A stretch of 64,000 nucleotides of DNA from Chryseobacterium ureilyticum (GCF_900156735.1 NZ_FTOL01000005.1:124001-188000); one strand, 5' to 3'; shown: positions 1-12,085, counted from the first letter of the stretch. Numbers and translations are program-made. Notes: generated by a model from the sequence alone, not told the origin.

Positions 1-586
1 TGGAAGAGGGAATTCCTTTAAGATAATTGGCAAGATCATTTCCTGTCATTGGCGTGTTTTTACCATCAATCTGGATCAGAAGATTGCTTTTCCCTCTAAG
101 GCTGATATTATCATTATTGTCAATATTGATGCCCGGTGCCTTTTCCAATACCTCAAAAGCAGAATTTCCGGTGCTGGCAATGCTGTTTTCTACATTCATG
201 ATCATTTTACCGTCCTGTCTTTCGATCATTGGTTTGGCTTTGGTGATGGTAACGCCTTCAATTGCTTTTACATTAAGATCAATAGAGGGAAGTGTTGTAT
301 TATTAGCCACCGAAATTGTTTCAGAATGATAAACTTCAGAGCCGTTTCTGTTGATTTTTAAACGATAAGTTCCGCCTTTCAGATCATTGAATCCAAACTT
401 CCCGTTGGAATCTGCAATTTCTGTTTTAATTAATTTATTATTGGCATCCAAAAGGTTGATTTCCATCTGTTCTGCTTTGTCGGATTTTATATTTCCGGAC
501 AATGAGAAACTCTGTATCTGGGCTGAAAGTAAGCTGCTAAAGAACATCAGTATCCAGATAAAAATGAGTGAAAATATTCTGGTCAT
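1..586 (-). CDS. TonB-plug outer-membrane beta-barrel protein, N-terminal part (runs off window)
   Basis: Only the first 195 codons are present. They begin with a signal peptide (MTRIFSLIFIWIL, ending SAQ), followed by a carboxypeptidase-regulatory-like beta-sandwich (about residues 25-90, with DSNGKFGFNDLKGG) and the start of a TonB-type plug (EVLEKAPGINIDNN, ISLRGKSNLLIQIDGK). This order is typical of the outer-membrane beta-barrel family of Bacteroidetes receptors, which sit in the outer membrane; the substrate cannot be told. The ATG overlaps the stop of the upstream MarR gene by 4 bp, so the two are probably co-transcribed and the regulator may control this receptor. Confidence 0.8.
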   Translation of the reverse strand, partial: MTRIFSLIFIWILMFFSSLLSAQIQSFSLSGNIKSDKAEQMEINLLDANNKLIKTEIADSNGKFGFNDLKGGTYRLKINRNGSEVYHSETISVANNTTLPSIDLNVKAIEGVTITKAKPMIERQDGKMIMNVENSIASTGNSAFEVLEKAPGINIDNNDNISLRGKSNLLIQIDGKNTPMTGNDLANYLKGIPSS

Positions 587-1032
587 AGTGTTTTATTTTT
601 AGGGTTAAGACAGTTTTCTGATATAGTAAGCAAAGCCGAATACATACCCTCAAGCTCATCCTTTGTGATCCCTTTCAAAGCAACTTCCCGGTTATTTTCT
701 ACGATGTTCTGAACCTCTCGGATTACTTTTTTGCCGGAATCTGTCACCTCCAGATTTGTTTTTCTGCGGTCTTTAGGATGAGCATGCCTTGTGACATATT
801 CAGATTTTACCATTAAATCAATAATTCTCGTCACAGACGCATTGTCCTTAAAAACAAGATCACCAATTTCATTCTGAGTAATTCCCGGGTTTTCCAGAAT
901 CGCTTTGATGATAAGCCACTGATCAATCGTTATGGTAAATCCATGCGATTTCAGCTGACGTTGTGCATAGTTTCTGTAGGCTCTTATAGCTTTGTCTATG
1001 TTGTAGAATATAATTGAATTTAATTTTTCCAT
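583..1032 (-). CDS. MarR-family transcriptional regulator
   Basis: A 149-aa winged-helix protein. The middle holds the DNA-binding helices (GITQNEIGDLVFKDNASVTR) and a beta-wing with the family signature HPKDRRKTNLEVTDSGKK, all typical of MarR dimers that repress nearby genes and respond to small ligands. It is the usual family length. It overlaps the following outer-membrane receptor gene by 4 bp (ATGA), which points to translational coupling and to local regulation of that receptor, possibly for efflux or uptake of a stress compound. The effector is unknown. Confidence 0.85.
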   Translation of the reverse strand: MEKLNSIIFYNIDKAIRAYRNYAQRQLKSHGFTITIDQWLIIKAILENPGITQNEIGDLVFKDNASVTRIIDLMVKSEYVTRHAHPKDRRKTNLEVTDSGKKVIREVQNIVENNREVALKGITKDELEGMYSALLTISENCLNPKNKTL

Positions 1033-1199
1033 ACTTTCAGATATAATGACTTATCAATTATTGATATGTCAATTAATTTGTTGATCACAATTTTCTTTTG
1101 TTACATCTTTCTGAAAATATTTTTAATAATACATCATCAACTGTAAATGTTATCACTCATTTTTCCTGTATTGAAAGGCATTACATTCAAATAAAAAAA

Positions 1200-4100
1200 T
1201 TACTTTCCTTTAAATAATTGATCGATCTGTTTTTTGATCTGTTCATTGGGAGCGATTTTATAAAACTCATGAAGCAAATCCATTGAAGAGGGTTTCTTGG
1301 GATACTGATTATTGTTCAGGAAGTTTTTCAATGTTGTATTTACCTTATTTTCGTCTACTAAATCACTTAATTGAACCATCGCCACAGCTCCTTTGGAATA
1401 AGAAATATGAGGAACGTCTCCCGTAGCTCTGTAGATGGGGAGATCTTCGAATAATCCTTTCTCATTGTCGTAGATCTGTTGATGAACCTTTATTCTTTCC
1501 ATCATTTTTGCTTTTCCATGCATCTTTTTATAAAGCATCATTTCTGTATACATGGCAAGAGTTTCAGTGAGCATTACTGCGCCCTCTCTATTATCAGGAT
1601 TGATCTGGCTGTTTCCCCACCAAAGATGGGACAGCTCATGTCCAGCAAGTTCGTTAATCACATCTTGTTTTTGATCTGCATGAATATTGGCGTGAAAAAC
1701 CATATCCTCAGGCATATAGATGACAGAAGGATAGGCAGTGGCAGCAAAGCCTCTGGTAAACGAAGATATTTCAGCAAAATTGATTGTTTTAAAAGGGTAT
1801 TTTCCAAAATTCTGTTGACAATAATCCAATGTAAGTTTGGCATTTTCAAGAAGATGATTGACATTCTCAAAATGCTTTTTATGATAGAAAATATTTATGA
1901 TTATTCCTTTGTAATCAATACTTTTTACCTGGTATTCTGCTGAAGACACGGCAAAACGGAAAGGAATATTCTCTGATTTATATTGAAAATAATTTCGGTC
2001 TGATTACGTCCATGATTTTACCAGATCACCGGTTCCTATAGCGGTCTGCTCTTTTTCAGTAGAAACAATCATGTTGAGATTGATAAAGTCTTTTTTAGAC
2101 ATTTCCGGAGCTTCAGGTTTTGAAATTTTAGTTAATTTTCCAAGTTTATATTGGTTTCTAACGTGCTGATCCTGAATTTCAAAATCCTTTTGATAACCGA
2201 TGGTTGGATAATACCTGCTGATCCTCATAAAGGAACCGTTTTCAATGATGGCATTAAAAGACTGATGTCCATTTACTGCAAACCATTTATAGGAGATTTT
2301 AAATTCCAGGAAAGCTGTGGCATTAGGTGGTAATGCTTTTTTTAATGATATTTTAGAAGTATTTTGGGCAATATTTATGGTTTCAGTCTCAGATTTAAAT
2401 ATTGCCTTTTCCAGATTAAGATCAGCATTGAAATTGATCAGGATTTTATCGATGGATTTCTCGGTTTGATTTTTTAAGATGTATTTTCCGGTAATTTCAT
2501 AATAATTCGCTGATGGATAGAGCTTTATTTCAGTGGTGACATCCGTAATATCAGGTTGTGGGAAATTTTCATATTTTCGGAAATTCTTTTCATACTGAGC
2601 CGAACTCTGAATCTCTTTCTCTGGATCTTTAGGAAGATAGCCTTTCATAAAATAACTTCCTGCAACGATTCCTGAAATACACAAGATAATGGTGAAAAGT
2701 AATTGCTTAAAGTGAATTTTTCTAAGCTTAATCAAAGCATTTAACATCCATAATGAAGCAATAACTCCAGCACCAAATAATAATCTTTGTGCAAACGCCT
2801 TTTCATAAATTCCATACCCATTAAAATCACTGTAAGTCCCTTTGAAATCTGAAAATATTCTGATAAGAGGATAGGGAAGAAGTTTGCCGGAAGCGGGACC
2901 AGCAAGGGTGAAAACAACCAAAACAGATATTCCCAGAGCAATAAACTTGTGAGGAATTCTATCATTAATCAACAAAATGAATCCGGAAAATAAGATGAGC
3001 GGAAAAGTATTGAAAAGAAAAACAGCGAGATAAGCATTCCAATCAATATGAAAATATTGATATGCAGCCTGAAAGATAATGCCTTCCACAATTAAAATGA
3101 CAGAAAAAAAGAACAATAAAATACTTATGGAAAAGAAATGTCCTGCTAATTTATTTTTTGAATAAAAAGTACTTTTCTCAATCAGAATAAAACCTGATGA
3201 ACGGGATCTCCAATATAGATCATTAATAAAATAGACAGTGATGATCAACCCAATGAAGTGGAAATTCTCTGAAATAGTTGTGGCAAGAAGTCCCGAGCTG
3301 GAATATTTCTGAGGAAGACGAATTCCTTTTTCAATTTCGGCATACATTTCCATCCCGACGGCAAAGATCAGGAGTATAGAAGCTGCGGGCACGGTAATGC
3401 TTTTGAAGAGGTATATCAAATCAATTTTAGCAAATGATAGTATTGATTTCAAGTAAGAAATTATTCCATAATCAGATTGAACTGTAGAGTATTTCGTTTG
3501 TGAAATATTAGATAAAGAATCAGTTAGGGTAATTGTTTTCTTTGCTTTTTGTTTTGAAATAGCAGAAAAGGAAAATAGCTTTAAAGTAAGCAATAGAAGC
3601 CCTGAAGATATAAGAAGGAAGATGATCCTGTTAAAAAGTAAATATCCCGTGATAGGTACAATCTGCGTGTTTTTTTGCTTAGCAGTAAGTGATCTTGCCT
3701 CCATAAAGTAAGAGGATAATCCAAAAGGATCTAAAATGGCTGAAATCTGTTGTGTTTCTAAAGATTGAGGTATGCTTCCAGCCATGAAAGGTGAATTGGA
3801 GAATAGCAAAATGATCATGTATAAAACATAAATTAACAATCCCCCAATCACTACCAATAGCTTTTTTCTGCGGGTAAATGAGAGTAGAAAAAGAAAACTG
3901 CACACCAGAAAGGTATTGATGAATCCGAAAATGCACAAAGGATAGAGATAATGAATACTATTGAATCCCGTCTGAATTTCACTTCCGTTACGAAGGTTCT
4001 GTCCTATGATAAAGCCCAGCATCAGAAAGACAAAACTTAAAAATGTATGTAGGAAATAGATTCCAAATTTTCCTTTCAGGTAAGTCTGTTTTGAGATAGG

Positions 4101-4370
4101 ATATGAGAAGAGAACATTATCAAATTTTGAATCCTGCTCTTTAAATAAGATCTGTAAAGCATAAATCGTTGCAAAAAATATGATGGAAAGACTCAGCATT
4201 CCGGTCATGAATCCAATAGTGTAAGGTGAGTTTAGATAAATTCCTTCTCCTACGGAAAGATTGAACTGATTACCACAGAAAATACCGAGAAATACAAGAA
4301 TTAAGGCAATAAGATATGTAAGCCAGTGCTTGGTATTGCGTCTGACTTCAAAGGAAAATATGGCGTTCAT
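1200..4370 (-). pseudogene. ABC-2 permease fused to M1-type aminopeptidase, interrupted by an in-frame TAA
   Basis: The frame reads 1056 codons except for TAA at 2004-2006, which lies between ...LVKSWT and SDRNYFQYKSENIPF. Both sides are in the same frame with no indel, so one substitution (for example CAA to TAA) explains the break. The N-terminal part has about a dozen membrane segments of an ABC-2 exporter. A periplasmic-type domain follows, then an M1 gluzincin domain with HELSHLWWG and a downstream glutamate in MLTETLA. The catalytic half lies entirely after the stop; a GTG at 1949 could at most restart a fragment. The gene starts 2 bp after the ABC ATPase. Readthrough, a true null allele or a sequencing error are all possible. 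Confidence 0.8.
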
Positions 4371-4372
4371 GA

Positions 4373-5245
4373 CTAAGGTTTTTGAGTTAAAGAATAAAAG
4401 TAAAAGTGTTCCAGTAAAGGATTTACAGGCATGAAATCTTTAGGCGTTTCTTCAGAAAATACGGTGATATGATGTTTTCTTTCTATCAATTGTCTGCTGA
4501 TAACTTCATATTGGGTGTAAAAGTTTTCCAGATTATTCTGATCTAAAGATCTGGACCATATTTTATTTTCCAATTCAGCCATTAATTTTTTAGGTTCCCC
4601 TTTTCTGATGATCTGTCCATGATTCATCACAGCAATTTCAGAGCACAGGTTTCTTACGTCTTCAACCAAATGGGTGGAAAGAATAACAATAACGTCCTGG
4701 CTGATATCATTCAACAGGATATTGAAACGGTTTCGTTCTTCGGGATCTAATCCTGCGGTAGGTTCATCTACAATAATGATCTTAGGATCTCCCAATAATG
4801 CCTGAGCCACCCCAAAACGCTGCTTCATTCCTCCTGAGAATGTATGAACTTCCTTGTCTTGGAAATCTGAAAGGTTAACTTTTTCAAACAGATTTAATAT
4901 CTGTTTTTTACGGATGTTATTATCTGTAATGCCTTTCAATACTCCGATATGGTCAAGAAGGTCATAGGCTGAAATTTTAGGGTAAACTCCAAAATCCTGT
5001 GGAAGAAATCCTAAGTTTTTCTTGATAAATTCCGGGTTTTTAACAACATCAATATCATTGAAAAAAATGTTTCCCGAACTGGGTTTCTGCAAACCTACGA
5101 TAGTTTTCATCAGGGAAGATTTTCCGGCTCCATTCGGACCTAAAAGCCCAAGCATCCCGTTTTTTATTTCCAGTGAAATGTTATTAATGGCTTGAAAACC
5201 ATTTTTATACGTAAGGTTAAGGTTGTTGATAGATAAGGTATTCAT
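4373..5245 (-). CDS. ABC transporter ATP-binding protein
   Basis: A 290-aa cytoplasmic ATPase with Walker A GPNGAGKSS, Q-loop region FLPQDFGVYP, ABC signature TFSGGMKQR, Walker B IIIVDEP and H-loop STHLVED, which is the complete ABC set. It would power the permease/M1 fusion encoded 2 bp downstream. The start is the ATG giving MNTLSINNL; a longer frame would need a TTG start with no added homology. In related flavobacterial loci this pair is annotated as an export system of unknown substrate. Its partner is interrupted here, so the ATPase may be orphaned. Confidence 0.9.
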   Translation of the reverse strand: MNTLSINNLNLTYKNGFQAINNISLEIKNGMLGLLGPNGAGKSSLMKTIVGLQKPSSGNIFFNDIDVVKNPEFIKKNLGFLPQDFGVYPKISAYDLLDHIGVLKGITDNNIRKKQILNLFEKVNLSDFQDKEVHTFSGGMKQRFGVAQALLGDPKIIIVDEPTAGLDPEERNRFNILLNDISQDVIVILSTHLVEDVRNLCSEIAVMNHGQIIRKGEPKKLMAELENKIWSRSLDQNNLENFYTQYEVISRQLIERKHHITVFSEETPKDFMPVNPLLEHFYFYSLTQKP

Positions 5246-5409
5246 AATGTTGAGTTTGGATAATAGAAAGTGAGGCAATCCTGTTGAGGACTACTGTTGT
5301 GTTGAATAATAAGAAGGATAAATAATAGACGAAGAGATGAGAGACCGAATTGATCTCTTCACACTCTAAACGTTACATCTTGAACTTTAAACTAAGGATT
5401 CACCTGTAT

Positions 5410-5613
5410 TTATTCCTTGTATTCCAGAATATCTCCAGGCTGGCATTCCAGGATTTTACAGATCGCTTCAAGAGTGTCAAAGCGCACACCTTTGGCTTTT
5501 CCGGTTTTCAGGATAGAAAGGTTGACGGGAGTGATTCCCAGTTTTTCTGCCAATTCTTTGCTCTGCATTTTTCGTTTGGCTAGCATGACATCTAAGTTGA
5601 CTATAATTGGCAT
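5410..5613 (-). CDS. XRE/Cro-type helix-turn-helix regulator
   Basis: A 67-aa single-domain DNA-binding protein. The HTH is visible as SKELAEKLGITPVNLSILK followed by RFDTLEAICKILECQPGDIL, the standard Cro/C1 pattern. The start is MPIIVNLDVML; upstream in-frame codons look like intergenic sequence. It begins 1 bp after the stop of the DUF2975 membrane protein gene. Pairs of a small XRE regulator with a DUF2975 protein are common in Firmicutes and Bacteroidetes. Targets are unknown and autoregulation is a guess. Confidence 0.85.
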   Translation of the reverse strand: MPIIVNLDVMLAKRKMQSKELAEKLGITPVNLSILKTGKAKGVRFDTLEAICKILECQPGDILEYKE

Positions 5614-5614
5614 T

Positions 5615-6130
5615 TTAAATAAATAAATCTTGTTCGTTTTGCAAATGTAGTCCTTGCTTAAATATATTGGCAAGAAACAGACAGAAAATTCCAAGCATAA
5701 AGTGAATAAACACCAGTCCCCAGATCATACTTTCTACTTCCACAAAGAAACTCGCGATAATCACTATGGGAAGCGGAATAAAAATATTAAACAGGTAAAA
5801 TCTCTTAAGCTGAGCTATATGTTCTTTGGTAAAAAGTTTTGGCTGAAAAAATACCTTAAAAACTTTTGCAGAGAGCCAGAAAAAGATTCCATAAGAAAAT
5901 AAGACCAGCATAAATGAAAAGATAATATAAGGATAATTGTTTTCTATATTCAGGAAAGGCTGTTCTGTAAACGGATAATTGATGTGAAGGAATTTGCCGT
6001 TTTTATAAGGCGTCACAGAGAAATCTGTCGCAAGGCAGAACATGGAGTATACTGCGGTTATTAAATATCCTCCCGATAAGATGGAGCAGATATAAAATAA
6101 AACTGTTGAAATAATTTTGGTCTGGTTCAT
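5615..6130 (-). CDS. DUF2975-type integral membrane protein
   Basis: A 171-aa protein with four predicted membrane spans (around residues 8-30, 68-90, 110-132 and 138-160) and short charged loops. The fold and the downstream XRE partner (1 bp away) match the DUF2975 family, whose function is unknown but which is usually paired with a regulator. It has no signal peptide or catalytic motif. The first gene of a two-gene operon, it is preceded by an AT-rich intergenic region. Confidence 0.75.
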   Translation of the reverse strand: MNQTKIISTVLFYICSILSGGYLITAVYSMFCLATDFSVTPYKNGKFLHINYPFTEQPFLNIENNYPYIIFSFMLVLFSYGIFFWLSAKVFKVFFQPKLFTKEHIAQLKRFYLFNIFIPLPIVIIASFFVEVESMIWGLVFIHFMLGIFCLFLANIFKQGLHLQNEQDLFI

Positions 6131-6296
6131 ATCACGATCATTAATTAGTATTGCAAATGTATAATTAATTATCGTAAAACAATAATTAATTTAAATAAAA
6201 TTTTATTTTCTAAAACCCTTATGTATTAATGAAGTGAAATTAATGTTGTGATAATCAACGTTTTTTAATTAATTTTAAATGATAAAATATGAAATC

Positions 6297-6638
6297 ATGG
6301 CTTATAGTACAGAACTTGCAGATCGGGTGCGTGAACGGCTTTCCATTGAGGATAATATTGAAGTTGAAGAGAAGAAAATGTTCAGCGGGCTGTCTTTTCT
6401 GGTGAACGGAAAGATGTGTATTAATATCAGTCATGATAATCTGATGTGTCGCTACGATGCTGAGCTGGAAGATGAGGTTTCGGAAAGGAAAGGATTTCTA
6501 CCGATGATCATGAAAGCAAAACAACTTAAAGGATATTGCTATGTAGAGCCCATAGGTTTCCAAAAGGCGAATGATTTCGAATACTGGATAAAAATCTGCC
6601 TTGATTATAATCCGAAGGCGAAAGTTTCGAAGAGGTGA
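6297..6638 (+). CDS. TfoX N-terminal-domain protein
   Basis: A 113-aa protein starting MAYSTELADRVRE with KKMFSGLSFLVNGKMC and YCYVEPIGF, the hallmarks of the TfoX/Sxy N-terminal domain. In gammaproteobacteria that domain belongs to a competence regulator; stand-alone copies in Bacteroidetes have no assigned role. I place the start at the second ATG because MAYSTEL is the usual family N terminus; an ATG six codons earlier is possible. It is monocistronic and converges on the nucleotidyltransferase gene. Confidence 0.8.
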   Translation: MAYSTELADRVRERLSIEDNIEVEEKKMFSGLSFLVNGKMCINISHDNLMCRYDAELEDEVSERKGFLPMIMKAKQLKGYCYVEPIGFQKANDFEYWIKICLDYNPKAKVSKR

Positions 6639-6715
6639 AGATTATGGGTTTGAGAGTATTAGAGTGGGAATCTAGTGTTGTAGTTTCCCACTATTCATTA
6701 CTCATTATCAATGTT

Positions 6716-7774
6716 TCATGCGTATAGTTTTCCTCTTATTTCGATCAGAATTTTTGTTGTTTTTTCCAGATCCGGAGAATCTGGGAGATTAGATTCTATA
6801 TAATGATTTTCAATGGACTGTATAAGAGCTTCCGCTTTTTGAAGTACTGCTTCATACGACCAGTTTCCGGCTTTAATATTCAGCAATTCATCACGGTTTT
6901 TTACCCGAATCTGTAATGATTTTGTTTTAAAAATCTGTTCACAGGATTGCAACAAACGGATGGTGTGCATCATATTTTTGCTGTCATAGTTCTGTCCATG
7001 AGTTTTGTTGACGTTATAACGGTCTTCATTGCGTTCTTCTACCCATTTCCAGTATTCCCTGTAATCTTTGCAGTACGTAGAGTAGGCATCCAGATTGCAG
7101 AACAGATAAGCTTCCGGTTTTTCATCCTTTGGAACAGAAGATACAGAAACCTGATTGGCTTCTTCATGCTGGATAATTCCTTTATATCCTAATGTTTGTG
7201 AATCATCATAAAATAAGGCAAACATCCCCTTTGTATGATCAATACCTGTTAATCCACATTTTTCCTGAACTTTTCTTTTTGCTAACAACCACTTTTTCAA
7301 TGAAACAGAATCTTGCCCTTCAAGGATAAAGCAAAAATCAAGAATAGACTTCCTTTCTTTATCCATGGGATTCAGAATCTTTTTATTAAGACCTTTAGCC
7401 TTTTTAATCTGAGAAACAGCATATCCGGCAAAGGTATCTTTGCATAATTTAGAAAGAAAATCTTCCGGTTTCAGTAAATCCATTATCGGATCTTTATGAA
7501 GTATACAGTCTTCCGGGCTCGCCAAAACCTCCAGAATATTAGGGTTATTCTTTTGTAACAACTCCACAAACCTCCCGATTTCATAATAGGTAATATCATT
7601 CGTCTCATTTGAAATCTGCGGAATATAATTCAATCCAAAGAAATCTTCCTTCGGCAAATAATACACTCCACGGATATCCGTATCTGAAGTTTCTGTGGCA
7701 AGTCCGAAAGCACGGCTACCGGAAATGGCTTCGAAGAGGATTAGGTTTTTATTTTTGAGGTCTTGGATGGTCAT
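6716..7774 (-). CDS. RlaP/YcgL-type minimal nucleotidyltransferase
   Basis: A 352-aa protein whose N terminus carries the polymerase-beta nucleotidyltransferase signature: SGSRAFG at about residue 18, then the metal-binding aspartates in SDTDIRG. A long helical C-terminal region follows. This arrangement fits the RlaP (RNA ligase-associated) / YcgL family, some members of which are encoded beside RNA ligases. It would transfer a nucleotide to an RNA or protein acceptor, but the substrate is unknown. A second family member lies at 9.35 kb and rtcB at 15.3 kb on the same strand, consistent with but not proving a role in RNA repair. Confidence 0.75.
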   Translation of the reverse strand: MTIQDLKNKNLILFEAISGSRAFGLATETSDTDIRGVYYLPKEDFFGLNYIPQISNETNDITYYEIGRFVELLQKNNPNILEVLASPEDCILHKDPIMDLLKPEDFLSKLCKDTFAGYAVSQIKKAKGLNKKILNPMDKERKSILDFCFILEGQDSVSLKKWLLAKRKVQEKCGLTGIDHTKGMFALFYDDSQTLGYKGIIQHEEANQVSVSSVPKDEKPEAYLFCNLDAYSTYCKDYREYWKWVEERNEDRYNVNKTHGQNYDSKNMMHTIRLLQSCEQIFKTKSLQIRVKNRDELLNIKAGNWSYEAVLQKAEALIQSIENHYIESNLPDSPDLEKTTKILIEIRGKLYA

Positions 7775-7943
7775 TATTTAATTGTATATAAAAAATAAGG
7801 TGAAAAATAAATTCCTAGATATATCTGGCAATGAGTAAAACATGATCATCATTGTTTGTAGGAAAGCAGTGTAACTTTTTGGATAAAACTTTTTTAATCG
7901 TGTAATCTTTAAAATTTCCTTTATAATATGAGGTTATATTTAT

Positions 7944-7975
7944 AAAAAAGACCTTCAATTTTTTATTTGAAGGTC
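7944..7975 (-). terminator. Intrinsic terminator of the 173-aa secreted protein gene
   Basis: On the minus strand a perfect 9-bp stem (GACCTTCAA / TTGAAGGTC) with an 8-nt A/T loop is followed by six U residues, 25 nt downstream of the stop at 8001. Confidence 0.85.
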
Positions 7976-8000
7976 ATATCTATTAATGTAATTTAGCAAA

Positions 8001-8522
8001 TTAAAATTTTTCGTTCGGATCTTTCTTCGCTGAATTATAATCTGTTAAAGTCTTAAATGCCTTTCTTAGTCTCTCTACAAGGTTTGTATCCATTCCAAAA
8101 CTGAAAGGAACTCCATACTTCTTGTAATTAGGTCCACTAATTGATATTCCGTTGTAAATAATCTCGCTATGATCTTCTGTACATTTTGTAGAAGTTAGAC
8201 CTTGTCCATAAACAAAAAAATCGCTTGAATATTCATCGCTTATTCCGGTAAGTTTATTTAGGTTGACTTTGTTTGTGCAAAGGTTACTTAATCCTCCGCC
8301 TCCAAATTCTCTCTGATAAATGAAAATTCCTTTTTCATATGAGACAAATTCTCTTCCCCCGGTTAAATATTCTTTCATTTTTCCTGCAATCCAATCCATC
8401 GTTTCTTCTTTGGTTGGTTTTGTTTCTTTGTTTGTAATAGCAGCTTTAGGTGTTTTAGTAGCTTTTTGAGCGGATAAAGAAGATAATGAAATTACAAATA
8501 ATAATAGTAATATTCTTTTCAT
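8001..8522 (-). CDS. Secreted protein of unknown function
   Basis: A 173-aa protein with a clear Sec signal peptide (MKRILLLLFVISLSSLSAQ), then a lysine/threonine-rich linker and a compact domain beginning TMDWIAGKMKEYL with GGREFVSYEKG. I do not recognise the family, and no catalytic residues or lipobox are visible. The protein probably acts in the periplasm. It stands alone, with its own terminator downstream and about 90 bp of A/T-rich sequence separating it from the ATP-grasp gene, which is also on the minus strand and begins upstream of it. Confidence 0.75.
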   Translation of the reverse strand: MKRILLLLFVISLSSLSAQKATKTPKAAITNKETKPTKEETMDWIAGKMKEYLTGGREFVSYEKGIFIYQREFGGGGLSNLCTNKVNLNKLTGISDEYSSDFFVYGQGLTSTKCTEDHSEIIYNGISISGPNYKKYGVPFSFGMDTNLVERLRKAFKTLTDYNSAKKDPNEKF

Positions 8523-8609
8523 GGATGTTAGTTTATTTTTGGTAAATATAATTAATATTGTTTAACTCATAAATAAAATATAAATGATATTGATTAGTAA
8601 ATGATAATT

Positions 8610-9341
8610 TTAATTTTTAATACAGCTATTAACAACAACTTCCAGTACTTTTTCTGCATCACAGGCATATAACCCTGAACACCAAGCCGGGTTAGCTTCA
8701 ATTAATGCCCAGCCTTTCCCTTTGATAATCCCAAAATCTAATACAATCGCATTGGGTAATGTTGAAGAGTATTTCTGAATAAAATCTTTGAAAAATTTAA
8801 ACAGGTTATTCTTTTCATTTTCAGACAGTGGATTTGTATTGAAGTTGTTGTTTCGCCAATAGGAGGAATAGGTTTTTATTTCATTATTAAAAACAAAACA
8901 TCTTACTTCAAGTTCCCATTCTACAACTTCTGAAGTGAAAACACTACAGTTTAGATCTACAGTATCAAAACCTTTAATATCTGTCACTTTATAATAGACT
9001 CCTGCTTTAAAACTTTTAAAGTCAGAACATTTAATGAAAATGTTTTCCTCGTTAATAAAATCTTTCAATTGTCCATAGAAAATTTTACGTTTTGTAAACT
9101 CTTCTGAAATATCAGCAAGCCAATTATCTTTTGGTTTTGTTAAAGTCAGATTACATTGTTCAGCAACAATTTCGGAATAGATATCTTCCCCATATACGGC
9201 AATCACATCGGTGCGAAATTCTTCAGGAACATCCCATTTTGCATTGAAACGACTCAGTTGATAAGGCGAATTAAGTGACGCTTTTTTTAGATTGTTGCTG
9301 TCTTCCGTGTATATTGGAGAGAGCGCTATTATATTTTTCAT
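8610..9341 (-). CDS. ATP-grasp domain protein (DUF4343/R2K-like)
   Basis: A 243-aa protein whose C-terminal half shows ATP-grasp elements: VEWELEVRCFVFNNEI, the strand IVLDFGIIKGKGWALIEANPA and a terminal WCSGLYACD motif. These match the R2K/DUF4343 clade of ATP-grasp enzymes, which form amide or peptide-like bonds using ATP. The substrate is unknown. It starts 11 bp after the stop of the second nucleotidyltransferase gene and is very likely co-transcribed with it, suggesting that the two modify the same molecule. The N-terminal 90 residues are poorly characterised. Confidence 0.75.
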   Translation of the reverse strand: MKNIIALSPIYTEDSNNLKKASLNSPYQLSRFNAKWDVPEEFRTDVIAVYGEDIYSEIVAEQCNLTLTKPKDNWLADISEEFTKRKIFYGQLKDFINEENIFIKCSDFKSFKAGVYYKVTDIKGFDTVDLNCSVFTSEVVEWELEVRCFVFNNEIKTYSSYWRNNNFNTNPLSENEKNNLFKFFKDFIQKYSSTLPNAIVLDFGIIKGKGWALIEANPAWCSGLYACDAEKVLEVVVNSCIKN

Positions 9342-9352
9342 TTTGTTTTTCT

Positions 9353-10150
<798 letters not shown>

Positions 10151-10279
10151 TTACGTAGAGTTTTTTGTCTTTCATCTCTTCGTCTATTATCTGTTTTCTC
10201 TCTATCCATCCTCAATCCATTGTACAAACATTACCCACAATACTCCTTATTTCACTAATATTGCACTTTCTCTATTTAA

Positions 10280-11302
<1,023 letters not shown>

Positions 11303-12085
11303 ATGAAGACCATAAAAAACGAACTGATCTACTTTGCAACGGCACTGATGTTCTTCACCAGAATTCCGGTTCCGTTTACCATTCCGTATTCCGGTGAGAT
11401 CATGAATAAATCGCAGAAGTATTTTTCATGGATCGGGTTGTTAGTGGGATTGATTAATGCTGCCATTCTCTATCTTTCCACACAGCTTTTTAATCTGGAA
11501 ATAGGAATTGTGCTCATGATGATCGGGAGTGTTTTGCTTACCGGAGCTTTTCATGAGGATGGTTTTACAGATATGTGTGACAGTTTTGGAGGCGGATATG
11601 GAAAGGAAAAGATCCTCACGATCATGAAAGACAGTAGAGTAGGAGCGTATGGTACCATAGGAATTATTTTATTATTTGCCTTAAAATTCTTTAGCATTCA
11701 GGCTTTAGGAATAGTTGATCTGTGGAAAACGTTAGCGATTGTTATTCTAGCTCACACGGTAAGCCGTTTTATTTCAGGAACGATGATCTATACCCATCAG
11801 TATGTGACGGATATTGATGTAAGCAAATCAAAACCTTTAGCCAATAAACCCTTGGATGGAATGGCTCTTATCATTGGTTTTATCAGTGTTCTGATTTCTT
11901 TTGCTTTAATTCCTGACTGGCGTCTGATTGGTGCTTTTGTCCTTGCTTATTTAGGGAAAATCTGTATGGGATGGTACTTTAAAAAACATATCGGAGGCTA
12001 TACCGGAGATTGCCTGGGAGCTGTACAGCAGGTTTGTGAAGTTTTGTTTTACCTTGGAACAATGATCGTATGGAAATTCATCTGA
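11303..12085 (+). CDS. cobS: Adenosylcobinamide-GDP ribazoletransferase (cobalamin synthase)
   Basis: A 260-aa polytopic inner-membrane enzyme that joins alpha-ribazole to adenosylcobinamide-GDP. The family motifs TRIPVPF near the N terminus, GAFHEDGFTDMCDSFGGG (the metal/substrate loop), and MKDSRVGAYGTIGI are all present, with six or more membrane spans. It is abutted by cobT upstream and overlaps cobC by 16 bp, so the three are translated as a unit. Together they complete nucleotide-loop assembly from salvaged cobinamide; no corrin-ring genes are in this window. Confidence 0.95.
   Translation: MKTIKNELIYFATALMFFTRIPVPFTIPYSGEIMNKSQKYFSWIGLLVGLINAAILYLSTQLFNLEIGIVLMMIGSVLLTGAFHEDGFTDMCDSFGGGYGKEKILTIMKDSRVGAYGTIGIILLFALKFFSIQALGIVDLWKTLAIVILAHTVSRFISGTMIYTHQYVTDIDVSKSKPLANKPLDGMALIIGFISVLISFALIPDWRLIGAFVLAYLGKICMGWYFKKHIGGYTGDCLGAVQQVCEVLFYLGTMIVWKFI

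Noticed and set aside
1479..1943. Long plus-strand open frame inside the M1 peptidase region
   Set aside because: It is the antisense shadow of the peptidase coding frame; composition is unlike a real protein.
5331..5360. Terminator of the XRE gene
   Set aside because: GAAGAGAT/ATCTCTTC pairs over 8 bp, but it is 50 bp past the stop and lacks a U run.
6662..6693. Terminator between the TfoX-like gene and the nucleotidyltransferase
   Set aside because: AGTGGGAA/TTCCCACT could form a stem, but the loop is 14 nt and there is no T tract on either side.
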